A stretch of DNA of 64,000 nt from Ferruginibacter sp. Its GTDB lineage: Bacteria > Bacteroidota > Bacteroidia > Chitinophagales > Chitinophagaceae. Position 1 is the first letter of the stretch; the number at the start of each line of letters is the position of its first letter. This document shows positions 43,104 through 51,898 of the stretch, one piece after another. A program made the position numbers and the translations under genes. The DNA lies in NCBI RefSeq assembly GCF_028288465.1, contig NZ_JAQBNR010000069.1, positions 1 to 64,000 on the forward strand, given 5' to 3'. Under the pieces are notes generated by a model that ran no database searches, was not told the DNA's origin, and saw nothing but the letters and a program-made list of their open reading frames with translations.

Positions 43104-46100
43104 ATGAATAAGTTCATCAAACAAATAATATATTTTTCTTTACGGCATCGTATACTGGTGTTTTTTCTGACTGGCATTCTCGTGGTCATAGGGGTAATCA
43201 GTTATAAAAACACGCCCATAGAAACCTTTCCCGATGTAACCAATACACAAATTATTATCATCGCTCAATGGAGCGGCAGAAGCGCAGAGGAAGTTGAAAA
43301 ATTCATCACCATCCCAATGGAAACGGTGCTGAATTCAGTGCAGAAAAAATCCAACCTGCGCACCACTTCAGCTTTCGGCCTGTCCTACATCCGCATTATT
43401 TTCGATGATGATGTAGATGATGCCTTTGCACGCCAGCAGGTAATGAGCCGTTTGAGTGGCGCAGATTTACCGGACGGTGTAAAACCAGATGTACAGCCAC
43501 CTTACGGACCTACCGGTGAAATCTTCCGTTATACATTAAGCAGTGCAACCCGCTCCATTCGTGATTTAACTACTATACAGAATTGGGTACTTGACAGGCA
43601 GTTTAAAAGCGTAGCCGGTGTAGCAGATGTAAATAGTTTTGGCGGCGAAGAAAAAACTTTTGAAGTAAGTGTCAATCCTGACCTGTTATTGAAGTACAAT
43701 CTTACTTCGCTGGATGTGTACAATGCCATCGCCAAAAGCAATGTGAATGTGGGCGGCGATGTGATTGAAAAAAATGGCCAGTCTTACCTGGTAAGAGGAA
43801 TTGGTTTATTAAATAATGTGGATGAAATTCAAAATATCATCATCACAAAAACACATGGCGTTCCCTTGCTGATAAAGAATGTAGCCAATGTGGTGGAAGC
43901 CGGCAAACCAAGGCTGGGACAGGTTGAAAGAGCTGATAAAAACGGCAAGCAAACAGATGTGATTGAAGGCATTATTGTAATGCGCAAAGGGGAGAATCCA
44001 AGCGAAGTATTGGATAATGTAAGGGCGAAAATAAAAGATCTCAACGATAATATTTTACCGAAGGATGTAAAAATCAATACGTTTTACGATCGTACTAACC
44101 TGATGGATTTTGCGCAGGAAACGGTTATCCATAATTTAATTGAAGGTATTATCCTGGTAACACTTATCGTACTATTGTTTATGGCCGACTGGCGTACAAC
44201 CGTTACCGTTAGCATCATCATTCCGCTCTCATTATTATTTGCTTTCATCTGCATGCGCATTAAAGGCATGAGCGCTAATTTACTTTCGATGGGTGCCATT
44301 GATTTTGGTATCATCATAGACGGTGCCGTGGTAATGGTGGAAGGATTATTTGTAGCCATGGACCACAAGGCCCGCGAAGTAGGCATGGAGAAGTTCAATA
44401 AACTGGCCAAACTCGGCCTCTTTAAAACTACCGGAACAGAAATGGGTAAATCCATTTTCTTTTCAAAGCTCATTATCATAACCTGCCTGATTCCCATTTT
44501 TGCTTTTCAAAAAGTAGAAGGCAAAATGTTTTCGCCACTGGCGTATACATTGGGCTTTGCATTGGTAGGCGCATTACTCTTCACGCTTACATTGGTGCCG
44601 GCGCTTTCGAGTATATTGCTGCGCAAAAATGTGCGGGAAAAGCACAACCCTATTGTGTTGTTTTTCGAAAACGGCGTTGCAAAATTATTGGCCATTGTTT
44701 ACCGAAATCAAAAATTAAGCGTACTCATTGCCATCATTGTAATGGTACTTACTTTTTTCTCTGCCAAATTTTTAGGCTCAGAATTTCTACCGGATCTGAA
44801 TGAAGGTGCGTTATGGGTAGAAGCCGAATTGCCTATGAGTGTTTCACTATCAGAAGCCAATCTTGTCAGCAATAAAATGGTTGACATCCTGCAAAAATTT
44901 CCCGAAGTAAAACAAACGCTTTCGCAGGTAGGTCGCACCAATGATGGTACAGATCCTAAAGGCTTTTTTAATGTACAGATACAGGTAGATCTTCAGCCAC
45001 AAAAAACCTGGAAAAGAAAAATAACCGAAGACCAGCTGATAGATGAAATGGATGTTCAGTTGCGTAAATTTCCCGGCATAGTGTTTAACTATTCACAACC
45101 CATCCGCGATAATGTGGAAGAAGCAGTGGCGGGTGTAAATGCTGCCATGGCAGTTAAAATTTTTGGACCTGATTTTCTAACACTCGACAGCACCGCCAAT
45201 GCCGTAATGGACGTGTTGAAAAAAGTAAAAGGCATTGAAGACCTTGGCGTGTTGCGTAACCTCGGCCAACCGGAATTTCGCATTGAACTGGATCAGCAAA
45301 AAATGGCTTTTTATGGTATCAATACCGCAGACGCCAATGCCGTAATTGAAATGGCGATCGGTGGTAAAGCCGCAACACAATTATACGAAGGCGAAAGAAA
45401 ATTTGACGTAAGGCTTCGCTACCGTCAGGAGTTCAGGGCATCCCAGGAAGCCATTGAAAATTTAATGGTACCCACCAATGATGGCGCCAAAATTCCGCTG
45501 AAAGAAATATCTACTATCCGCACTTTGACCGGACCTGCATTTATTTTCCGTGATAATAACATGCGGCATATTGCAGTGAAATTTTCCGTACGCGGAAGAG
45601 ATTTAGGAAGCACGATTGCTGACGCCCAACAAAAAGTAAATGAAGCAGTTCAATTAAAACAAGGTTACAAATTGAGCTGGAACGGCGAGTTTGAAAATCA
45701 GCAACGGGCTTCTGCCACCCTCGCAAGAGTAGTACCCATTTGCCTGCTGGTAATCTTCTTGATTCTTTTTGTAACATACGGCAACGCCAAGGATGCTTTT
45801 TTAACCATCATGAATGTACCCTTTGCATTGATTGGCGGTATACTGGCCTTACACATTACGGGCATTAATTTCAGCATTAGTGCAGGCATTGGTTTCATCG
45901 CTTTATTTGGTGTATGTATTCAAAACGGCGTAATCCTCATCAGTGTTTTCAGAAAAAACCTGGATGCCAAAATGCACCTGGATGATGCCATCAGGGAAGG
46001 TGTAAAATCAAGAGTTCGCCCGGTAGTAATGACGGCGCTGATGGCCATGATCGGCCTGATGCCCGCCGCTATTTCAACCGGTATCGGCAGTGAAACGCAG

Positions 46101-46271
46101 AAGCCTTTGGCAGTAGTGGTGATTGGCGGCCTCGTAACCTCCACCATCCTCACATTATTAATTTTACCAGTTATTTACGCACTCGAATTTAAGTTAATGC
46201 ACCACAGGGAAAACAGGAAACTATTGAGAAAAATGCGGGTGGTAAGTAAGGTGGAAAAGCCAAATGAATAA
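43104..46271 (+). CDS. czcA: Heavy-metal efflux RND transporter, CzcA type
   Basis: Inner-membrane proton-driven pump of 1055 residues with the RND plan of 12 helices and two large periplasmic loops. The proton-relay motif in helix 4 is DFGIIIDGAVVMVE with Asp400, Asp406 and Glu413, the pattern of divalent-cation (Zn/Co/Cd/Ni) HME pumps rather than Cu/Ag pumps, which carry A-x5-D-x6-E. FLGSEFLPDLNEGALWVEAE and LFGVCIQNGVILISVFRK are further family blocks. Ends an operon closed by a strong terminator. Confidence 0.96.
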   Translation: MNKFIKQIIYFSLRHRILVFFLTGILVVIGVISYKNTPIETFPDVTNTQIIIIAQWSGRSAEEVEKFITIPMETVLNSVQKKSNLRTTSAFGLSYIRIIFDDDVDDAFARQQVMSRLSGADLPDGVKPDVQPPYGPTGEIFRYTLSSATRSIRDLTTIQNWVLDRQFKSVAGVADVNSFGGEEKTFEVSVNPDLLLKYNLTSLDVYNAIAKSNVNVGGDVIEKNGQSYLVRGIGLLNNVDEIQNIIITKTHGVPLLIKNVANVVEAGKPRLGQVERADKNGKQTDVIEGIIVMRKGENPSEVLDNVRAKIKDLNDNILPKDVKINTFYDRTNLMDFAQETVIHNLIEGIILVTLIVLLFMADWRTTVTVSIIIPLSLLFAFICMRIKGMSANLLSMGAIDFGIIIDGAVVMVEGLFVAMDHKAREVGMEKFNKLAKLGLFKTTGTEMGKSIFFSKLIIITCLIPIFAFQKVEGKMFSPLAYTLGFALVGALLFTLTLVPALSSILLRKNVREKHNPIVLFFENGVAKLLAIVYRNQKLSVLIAIIVMVLTFFSAKFLGSEFLPDLNEGALWVEAELPMSVSLSEANLVSNKMVDILQKFPEVKQTLSQVGRTNDGTDPKGFFNVQIQVDLQPQKTWKRKITEDQLIDEMDVQLRKFPGIVFNYSQPIRDNVEEAVAGVNAAMAVKIFGPDFLTLDSTANAVMDVLKKVKGIEDLGVLRNLGQPEFRIELDQQKMAFYGINTADANAVIEMAIGGKAATQLYEGERKFDVRLRYRQEFRASQEAIENLMVPTNDGAKIPLKEISTIRTLTGPAFIFRDNNMRHIAVKFSVRGRDLGSTIADAQQKVNEAVQLKQGYKLSWNGEFENQQRASATLARVVPICLLVIFLILFVTYGNAKDAFLTIMNVPFALIGGILALHITGINFSISAGIGFIALFGVCIQNGVILISVFRKNLDAKMHLDDAIREGVKSRVRPVVMTALMAMIGLMPAAISTGIGSETQKPLAVVVIGGLVTSTILTLLILPVIYALEFKLMHHRENRKLLRKMRVVSKVEKPNE

Positions 46272-46322
46272 AGCAAATGGCTGATTTTTAGATGTCTGAT
46301 TGCTTTCTTAAATAACAGTATG

Positions 46323-46361
46323 CTGCTCCACAATTTACCAATGTATTTGTGGAGCAGTTTT
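46323..46361 (+). terminator. Intrinsic terminator of the efflux operon
   Basis: Perfect 11-bp stem CTGCTCCACAA/TTGTGGAGCAG (46323-46333 with 46347-46357), 13-nt loop and TTTT, about 50 nt after the czcA stop. Confidence 0.85.
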
Positions 46362-46438
46362 GTAAAAACGATTGTCCGGACTAAGCATATTTGTGGATCA
46401 TCGTTGCATCGCCCTCTTGTACTTTTTCAGCTTTATTA
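46362..46438 (-). repeat. Dispersed intergenic repeat, copy 3 (inverted orientation)
   Basis: Read on the minus strand: AATAAAGCTGAAAAAGTACA, then a GCGATGCAAC block and TCCGGACAAT (46371-46380). It aligns with the plus-strand copies at 16191 and 50955. It starts right after the efflux-operon terminator and overlaps the 3' half of a 50-codon open frame. Confidence 0.75.
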
Positions 46439-46533
46439 TACGTCTTCAATCCGAAAAGCTTGCTGATTACGCGGTGGAAATTGGCGGCATAAGGATGGCT
46501 AATAAAATACCTGGTTGAAATTACAGTCGTCAA
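46381..46533 (-). CDS. Candidate 50-residue small protein overlapping the repeat
   Basis: A minus-strand frame starts at TTG 46533 behind a strong AAGGAG ribosome-binding site (6 nt before TTG) and runs 50 codons to TAG at 46381. It lies 31 nt after the stop of the CNNM/CBS gene. The product is basic, with TRYFISHPYAANFHRVISKL and ending ATMIHKYA, without a signal or membrane span. Codon use looks like a real gene, but the last third coincides with a dispersed repeat, so it may be repeat-derived or a gene remnant. No family recognised. Confidence 0.35.
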   Translation of the reverse strand: MTTVISTRYFISHPYAANFHRVISKLFGLKTYNKAEKVQEGDATMIHKYA

Positions 46534-46564
46534 ATAACTCTCCTTCAGGCTATGGGCAGGCGCC

Positions 46565-47851
46565 CTACTTCAACACTCTTAATTTCACCGTATCGATACG
46601 GGTATCACTTACATTTAAAATGTCGAACTGGTAATTTCCAATGGTGAAAGTTTGTTTCTGTTTGGGTATTTCATCCCGGTTATGAATTATAAAACCGCTC
46701 AGTGTTTCAGTATCAGCCCTGTCCGGAAATTCAAGCTCATATTTCTCCGTAATGTAATCCAGCTCAAGTCTTCCGCTGAAAATAAATTCGTTGGTGGCCA
46801 GTTGTTTTTCTACAAACTCTTCTGTATCGTGTTCATCGCGGATATCGCCGAAAATTTCTTCCAGCAAATCTTCCATAGTTACTATGCCGGCAGTTCCGCC
46901 AAATTCATCCACCACCCACGCAATACTTTTTCTGTCCCTGCTGAATTTATTCATCAGGTCAGTAGCACTCATACTTTCAGGGATTGCCGGTATTGGTAAT
47001 AATATAGATCGTACATCCGATGGATTTTTAAACAGATCCAACTGGTGAATATAGCCCAGGATATTGTCAATATTTTTATCATACACCACCAGCTTACTCA
47101 GCTTTGTCTGGATAAAAATACTTTTAACCTCATCAATATTGCGGGTAATGTCTACGCCTTCAATTTCCTTACGGGGTATCAGGCATTCCCTTATTTTAAT
47201 TTCGCTCAGCGACAAGGCATTTTCAAATAATTCCTTGTTGATGTCGCTGGTATCTTCTTCATCATGATGCTTGCTTTGCTGGATAAAATGTTCCAGGTCT
47301 ATCTTCGTAAACACTTCTTTTTTATCACTCAGCCTTACATTAAAAATATAACGCAGCACCCATTCTGCAATGTTTACAAAAAAAGTAGAGATGGCCGAGA
47401 AGGCAGCAAAAAAGAACTGCACAATGTAGGCAATGAAACCGCTGCTTAAAATGCTTTCGTTGGTTGCCCTGAAGAATGCTTTAAATACAAATTCTACAAA
47501 CAGTACAATAAGCGTTGACAAAATTGTTTCTACCAGCAGTTTGATATACTTTACATAATCAGCCAGTGCTACCGGCAGCTTTAATTCGATGTAGTGCCAG
47601 AGTGGATATAAAAATTCGCCCACCAGTAAACCATATACTACCAGTACAATGTTAACGCTCACCAGCATGGTACCAATAAAACGGGCCGGCTTGTCCGCAA
47701 AATCGCCCCAGGTTCTTCCACTGTAGGAACCTTGCTTTTTTCGCAGTTCAATTGACAGCTTGTTGGCTGATACAAAAGCAATTTCTATCCCGGAGAAAAA
47801 GCCAATGAGGAGTAAAGAAATTATAATCGCAAAAAGTGCTATCCAGTCCAT
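46565..47851 (-). CDS. CNNM transmembrane / CBS / CorC domain protein (hemolysin C-like)
   Basis: Protein of 428 residues: a DUF21/CNNM domain with about four membrane segments (1-190), a CBS pair (about 205-335; REIEGVD-like RKEIEGVDITRNIDEVK and WVVDEFGGTAGIVTMEDLLE) and a CorC_HlyC domain (350-428). Members act in magnesium/cobalt homeostasis; GldE of gliding bacteria shares this architecture. ATG 47851 (MDWIALFAII) is preferred over 47941, which would run into the gmk gene. 44 nt after gmk on the same strand. Confidence 0.9.
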   Translation of the reverse strand: MDWIALFAIIISLLLIGFFSGIEIAFVSANKLSIELRKKQGSYSGRTWGDFADKPARFIGTMLVSVNIVLVVYGLLVGEFLYPLWHYIELKLPVALADYVKYIKLLVETILSTLIVLFVEFVFKAFFRATNESILSSGFIAYIVQFFFAAFSAISTFFVNIAEWVLRYIFNVRLSDKKEVFTKIDLEHFIQQSKHHDEEDTSDINKELFENALSLSEIKIRECLIPRKEIEGVDITRNIDEVKSIFIQTKLSKLVVYDKNIDNILGYIHQLDLFKNPSDVRSILLPIPAIPESMSATDLMNKFSRDRKSIAWVVDEFGGTAGIVTMEDLLEEIFGDIRDEHDTEEFVEKQLATNEFIFSGRLELDYITEKYELEFPDRADTETLSGFIIHNRDEIPKQKQTFTIGNYQFDILNVSDTRIDTVKLRVLK

Positions 47852-47895
47852 ATAGTAAAAATAATAACAAACATTGATTTGAACACCAAATGAAT

Positions 47896-48468
47896 TTACC
47901 GTTCTATGAAAGCGCCGATAATGCGCTCCGCTTCGCTGCACGCATGTTCCAGTGTATCATTAACAATCTGCTCATCAAACTGGTCTTTAAAAGAAATTTC
48001 GTAGGCCGCCTTGTTTACCCTTGCTGCCAATGATTCCGGCGTTTCTGTACCGCGGCTTTCCAAACGGGTTTTTAAAGCATCCACAGAGGGTGGCACAATA
48101 AACAGGCTGATGGCGGATTCGGGATATTGCTGTTTAACATGAATGGCTCCTTTTACATCAATATCAAGGATAGGTATTTTACCAGCATCCCAAATGCGTT
48201 GCAGTTCGCTCTTTAAAGTGCCGTAATATTTTCCTTCGTATACCATCTCCCATTCAGCAAATTCGTTTTGCTGAATTTTTTGTTTAAACTCCTCGGTACT
48301 CATAAAATGGTAGTCTACACCATTTTTTTCACTGCCCCTCGCCTGCCTGGTTGCAGCCGAAACAGAAAAAGCAAGTTGAGGAAAAACACGCATTAAATGC
48401 AGTGTGATGGACGTTTTACCTGCACCCGATGGCGCAGTAATGATGATGATTTTGTTTGGGATAGCCAT
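47896..48468 (-). CDS. gmk: Guanylate kinase
   Basis: Nucleotide kinase of 190 residues that phosphorylates GMP to GDP. P-loop APSGAGKTSIT near residue 12, GMP-binding SVSAATRQARGSEKNGVDYH and DIDVKGAIHVK are intact. ATG 48468 was chosen; ATG 48474, two codons earlier, is equally possible. It follows murA after a 180-nt spacer that contains tandem and inverted repeats. Confidence 0.96.
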   Translation of the reverse strand: MAIPNKIIIITAPSGAGKTSITLHLMRVFPQLAFSVSAATRQARGSEKNGVDYHFMSTEEFKQKIQQNEFAEWEMVYEGKYYGTLKSELQRIWDAGKIPILDIDVKGAIHVKQQYPESAISLFIVPPSVDALKTRLESRGTETPESLAARVNKAAYEISFKDQFDEQIVNDTLEHACSEAERIIGAFIER

Positions 48469-48510
48469 TTGCAAAGAAAAGAAAGAAAAGGCAATTTGCA
48501 GAGTTGAATT

Positions 48511-48633
48511 GTTGAGTGGTTATATTGTTGAATGGCTATATTGTTGCATTGTTCCTGGATGACTACCTATACAAAGCAGCTACCCCATTTGAAAATACCT
48601 TAAAACAATGTAACCATTCAACCATCCAACAAT
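48511..48633. repeat. Tandem 16-mer and imperfect inverted repeat between murA and gmk
   Basis: Two copies of GTTGAGTGGTTATATT-like 16-mers (48511-48526, 48527-48542) and a partial third are followed at 48604-48633 by an inverted version. The arms 48524-48553 and 48604-48633 pair at about 24 of 30 positions. Confidence 0.7.
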
Positions 48634-48648
48634 TTACGAATGCATCAA

Positions 48649-49953
48649 TTAGTTAACCCTCTTAATATCCGCACCCAGCGCCTGTAACCTTGCATCTATG
48701 TTTTGATAGCCCCGGTCAATTTGTTCAATATTTTGGATAATACTTTTACCATCGGCACTCAATGCTGCAATCAGCAAAGCCACGCCAGCCCTTATATCCG
48801 GACTGCTCATGGTAATGCCTCTTAACTGCTGTTCCCTTTCCAACCCCACCACAACTGCCCGGTGAGGATCACACAAAATTACCTGGGCACCCATGTCAAT
48901 TAATTTATCTACAAAAAACAAGCGACTTTCAAACATCTTCTGGTGAATCAATACACTGCCTTTGGCTTGTATGGCGGTTACCAGTACAATGCTTAGTAAA
49001 TCCGGTGTAAAACCAGGCCAGGGATGATCATAGATGGTCAATATACCTCCATCCATGTATTTCTGAATTTCATACAAATCCTGCGAAGGAATATGAATAT
49101 CATCGCCAATAAATTCCATCTGTATACCCAGCTGCTGGAATCTTTCCGGTATGATGCCGAGGTGTGCCAGCCCTGCGTCCTTTATGGTTACATCTCCTTG
49201 TGTCATGGCTGCAAGGCCGATAAAACTCCCTACTTCAATCATGTCCGGCAACAGGCGATGGTCAGTACCTCCAAGCTCATCTACTCCCTCAATGGTAAGC
49301 ATATTGCTTGATATACCACTTATTTTAGCCCCCATGCGGTTAAGCATTTTACATAACTGCTGCAGGTACGGTTCGCAGGCTGCATTGTAAATGGTGCTAA
49401 CACCTTTGGCCATCACCGCCGCCATTAAAATATTGGCAGTACCAGTTACACTTGGCTCGTCCAGCACAATGTGGGCGCCTTTTAATTCAGGTGCCGCCAG
49501 GTAAAAATATCCATCAGGATTGTATTGAAAAGCTGCACCCAGTTTTTCAAATCCCATGATGTGCGTATCCAATCTCCTTCTGCCAATTTTATCACCGCCC
49601 GGTTTGGGCAGAAAGGCTTTTTTAAACCTTGCCAGCATCGGACCGGCAAGCATTACAGAGCCCCGCAGCCTGCCGCTCTTTTTATGGTAGTCGTCACTGT
49701 TTAAATAGTCGACATTTACATCATCGGCCTGAAAAATACAGGTATCTCTGCTTACACGGTTTATTTTTACGTTCATTTCTCCCAGCAGTTCTATCAGCAG
49801 GTTTACATCAATAATGTCGGGGATATTGGTAACGGTGACCTTTTCAGCCGTAAGTAATACCGCTGAAATAATCTGCAATGCTTCGTTTTTGGCACCCTGC
49901 GGTGTAATTTCTCCCGACAGTTTTTTGCCACCCCGTACTTCGAATGAGCTCAT
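48649..49953 (-). CDS. murA: UDP-N-acetylglucosamine 1-carboxyvinyltransferase
   Basis: Enzyme of 434 residues catalysing the first committed step of peptidoglycan synthesis (enolpyruvyl transfer to UDP-GlcNAc). The catalytic Lys is Lys22 in QGAKNEAL. At the position of the fosfomycin-reactive Cys (Cys115 in E. coli) it has Asp121 in LPKPGGDKIGRRRLDTH. The C-terminal block IRAGVALLIAALSADGKS is standard. The natural Cys-to-Asp change is known to give intrinsic fosfomycin insensitivity in other phyla. Confidence 0.96.
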   Translation of the reverse strand: MSSFEVRGGKKLSGEITPQGAKNEALQIISAVLLTAEKVTVTNIPDIIDVNLLIELLGEMNVKINRVSRDTCIFQADDVNVDYLNSDDYHKKSGRLRGSVMLAGPMLARFKKAFLPKPGGDKIGRRRLDTHIMGFEKLGAAFQYNPDGYFYLAAPELKGAHIVLDEPSVTGTANILMAAVMAKGVSTIYNAACEPYLQQLCKMLNRMGAKISGISSNMLTIEGVDELGGTDHRLLPDMIEVGSFIGLAAMTQGDVTIKDAGLAHLGIIPERFQQLGIQMEFIGDDIHIPSQDLYEIQKYMDGGILTIYDHPWPGFTPDLLSIVLVTAIQAKGSVLIHQKMFESRLFFVDKLIDMGAQVILCDPHRAVVVGLEREQQLRGITMSSPDIRAGVALLIAALSADGKSIIQNIEQIDRGYQNIDARLQALGADIKRVN

Positions 49954-50048
49954 AAATTTGTGCTGCTATAAAATGAACAATGATAAAAAAATGAAAGTAA
50001 CTATTTTATATAAAAAACTCTGATTCAATTATCGAACCAGCTTTTTAT

Positions 50049-50747
50049 TTAGAAAATTTGTTCCAGCTCTTCCAGGTGGTGAATGGTGTACGTTGGCTTT
50101 ATATCGGTGCTTATCTTCAGGTGATTTACAAATACACAGTCCATGCCCGCATTGATGGCGCCCTGTATATCGGCATCCAGGTTATCCCCCAGCATGATGC
50201 TTTCGGCTAACGAAGCACCAGCTTTTTGCAAAGCGAATTCAAAAATTTCCTTTTTTGGCTTCAGGCTGTTGCTTGCTTCCGATGTGATCATGTGCGTAAA
50301 ATACTTGTTAAGCCCGCTGTTGTTGATTTTGCTCCACTGTGTTTTTTCAAAACCATTGGTGATGAGGTGCAACGTGTATCCTTTGGCGGTGAGGTAGTCC
50401 ATTATTTCGATGGTGTGCGGAAACAGTATTTTTTTTACAGGTAAGCGCTCCAAAAAGTGAACGCTCATATCCCTGGCCAATTGCTCGCTGCCGATTTTAA
50501 ACTCCAGCATGGTACGCCACATGCGCTTCCATTTTAACTCGTCGCTGGTGATAAATCCTTTGTGGTACCTGTCCCATAAAATTTCATTGTGGTGCAGGTA
50601 GTGTTTATAAAAATCAACAAATGGATGAACGCCCTTTGCTTCCAGTTCAAAATGATCATAAACTTCTATCAACGCCTCCTTTGCGTTGGCATCAAAGTCC
50701 CATAAGGTATGGTCAAGATCGAAAAATAAATGTTTATATGCCGGCAT
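50049..50747 (-). CDS. HAD hydrolase, YjjG-like nucleotidase
   Basis: HAD phosphatase of 232 residues. Motif I HLFFDLDHTLWDFDAN holds the nucleophile Asp, motif II is HLITNGFEKTQ, motif III Lys in SNSLKPKKEIF and motif IV MLGDNLDADIQGAINAGMD. This pattern matches YjjG-type pyrimidine nucleotidases, which remove non-canonical nucleotides. ATG 50747 (MPAYKHLFFD) is preferred over 50777, which adds ten unrelated residues. A TAGCTTTG box lies at 50828-50835. Confidence 0.9.
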   Translation of the reverse strand: MPAYKHLFFDLDHTLWDFDANAKEALIEVYDHFELEAKGVHPFVDFYKHYLHHNEILWDRYHKGFITSDELKWKRMWRTMLEFKIGSEQLARDMSVHFLERLPVKKILFPHTIEIMDYLTAKGYTLHLITNGFEKTQWSKINNSGLNKYFTHMITSEASNSLKPKKEIFEFALQKAGASLAESIMLGDNLDADIQGAINAGMDCVFVNHLKISTDIKPTYTIHHLEELEQIF

Positions 50748-50827
50748 GTGTATCCAATGGTTGAGTATTGTGCCCATCCCAAAATTGAAGACAGGCGTTT
50801 GTTATTTTAACGCTGTTATTATTTTTG

Positions 50828-50835
50828 CAAAGCTA
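50828..50835 (-). promoter_or_regulatory. Possible -7 box of the HAD gene
   Basis: Minus-strand TAGCTTTG fits TAnnTTTG, 80 nt before ATG 50747. No TTG at standard spacing. Confidence 0.3.
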
Positions 50836-50954
50836 ATGGTAAATCAATTATGCCATTTATAAAAGGTATTGTAATCAAATGATGCAGTGTTAACAGACCG
50901 CGTTTTTAAAACCTGGTGGCTGTGCCGTAACTTCGGCCCCGATGGCTGAAGTTG

Positions 50955-51030
50955 AATAAAGCAATATCGTACAAGCGTGCGACGCCAATGAAGTACCACA
51001 TGGCTTCTTAGCCCGGACAATTATTTTTTG
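50955..51030 (+). repeat. Dispersed intergenic repeat, copy 2
   Basis: AATAAAGCAATATC, GTACAAGCGTGCGACGCCAA at 50969 and GCCCGGACAAT at 51011-51021, aligned with the copies at 16191 and 46362. It lies in the divergent space between the HAD and SDR genes and ends about 40 nt before the SDR start. Confidence 0.8.
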
Positions 51031-51070
51031 AACAAACATTTTACACAGCGCAGCTGTTAACCTTTTTACC

Positions 51071-51772
51071 ATGAATATAGTAATAACAGGAGCTTCTAAA
51101 GGAATTGGTAAAGCTGCGGCTACCGCTTTTGCCGCAGACAATCACGAACTTTTTTTATGTGCCCGCAACGAAATGGCACTTTACAATACGGTAGCCGAAT
51201 TGCAGGTAAAATATCCGGACAGTATCATTAATGCAATGGTGGCAGATGTTGCCAATAAGGAAGACAATAAAAAATTTGCTGAATGGATTTTACAAAAAGC
51301 GGGTACTGCAGATGTGCTGATCAATAACGCGGGACAATTTTTGCCGGGCAGTGTATATAATGAACCGGAAGGCCTGCTGGAACAAATGATGGCGGTTAAT
51401 GTATACAGTGCCTACCAGCTTACAAGACAGTTGCTGCCTGCGATGATGGCGGCCAAACAGGGACATATTTTTAACCTTTGTTCCATTGCATCTTTACAGG
51501 CCTATGCCAATGGGGGCAGTTACAGCATCAGCAAATTTGCGCTGATGGGTTTTAGTAAAAATTTACGGGAAGAGTTAAAGCCTTATAATATTAAAGTAAC
51601 AGCGGTTTATCCCGGTGCCGTGATGACCGATTCGTGGGGCGATTTTGATAACAGCAAGCAACGGATTATGGAAGCCAATGATATTGCTGCCATGATTATA
51701 GCAGCCACTAAATTATCTCTGCAGGCTGTGGTGGAGGATATTGTGATCCGGCCTCAGTTGGGCGATCTTTAG
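51071..51772 (+). CDS. Short-chain dehydrogenase/reductase
   Basis: Classical SDR of 233 residues. The cofactor loop ITGASKGIGKAA, the NNAG motif (VLINNAGQF), catalytic Ser in LCSIASLQAY and the YSISK motif (Tyr/Lys) are all intact. YPGAVMTDSW follows as usual. Substrate unknown; a 3-ketoacyl or sugar reductase role is possible. It is a single gene with a dispersed repeat in its upstream region. Confidence 0.93.
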   Translation: MNIVITGASKGIGKAAATAFAADNHELFLCARNEMALYNTVAELQVKYPDSIINAMVADVANKEDNKKFAEWILQKAGTADVLINNAGQFLPGSVYNEPEGLLEQMMAVNVYSAYQLTRQLLPAMMAAKQGHIFNLCSIASLQAYANGGSYSISKFALMGFSKNLREELKPYNIKVTAVYPGAVMTDSWGDFDNSKQRIMEANDIAAMIIAATKLSLQAVVEDIVIRPQLGDL

Positions 51773-51876
51773 TCTGGTTAAAAAAAGACAATTCCAGGTC
51801 ACATTAAGGCAGCTTCATTTAACAGTTTTTTACAATCATTTCTATTTTTCTGTTACATTACAGCTTCGCTATAATT

Positions 51877-51884
51877 TACTTTTG
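51877..51884 (+). promoter_or_regulatory. Possible -7 box of batD
   Basis: TACTTTTG fits TAnnTTTG and lies 14 nt before ATG 51899. Upstream at the expected distance is TTA rather than TTG. Confidence 0.45.
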
Positions 51885-51898
51885 TATTACCAGTTATT

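Noticed and set aside
46272..46564. Transposon remnant between the efflux operon and the CNNM gene
   Set aside because: No transposase fragment or terminal repeats were seen; the content is a terminator, the dispersed repeat and one small frame.
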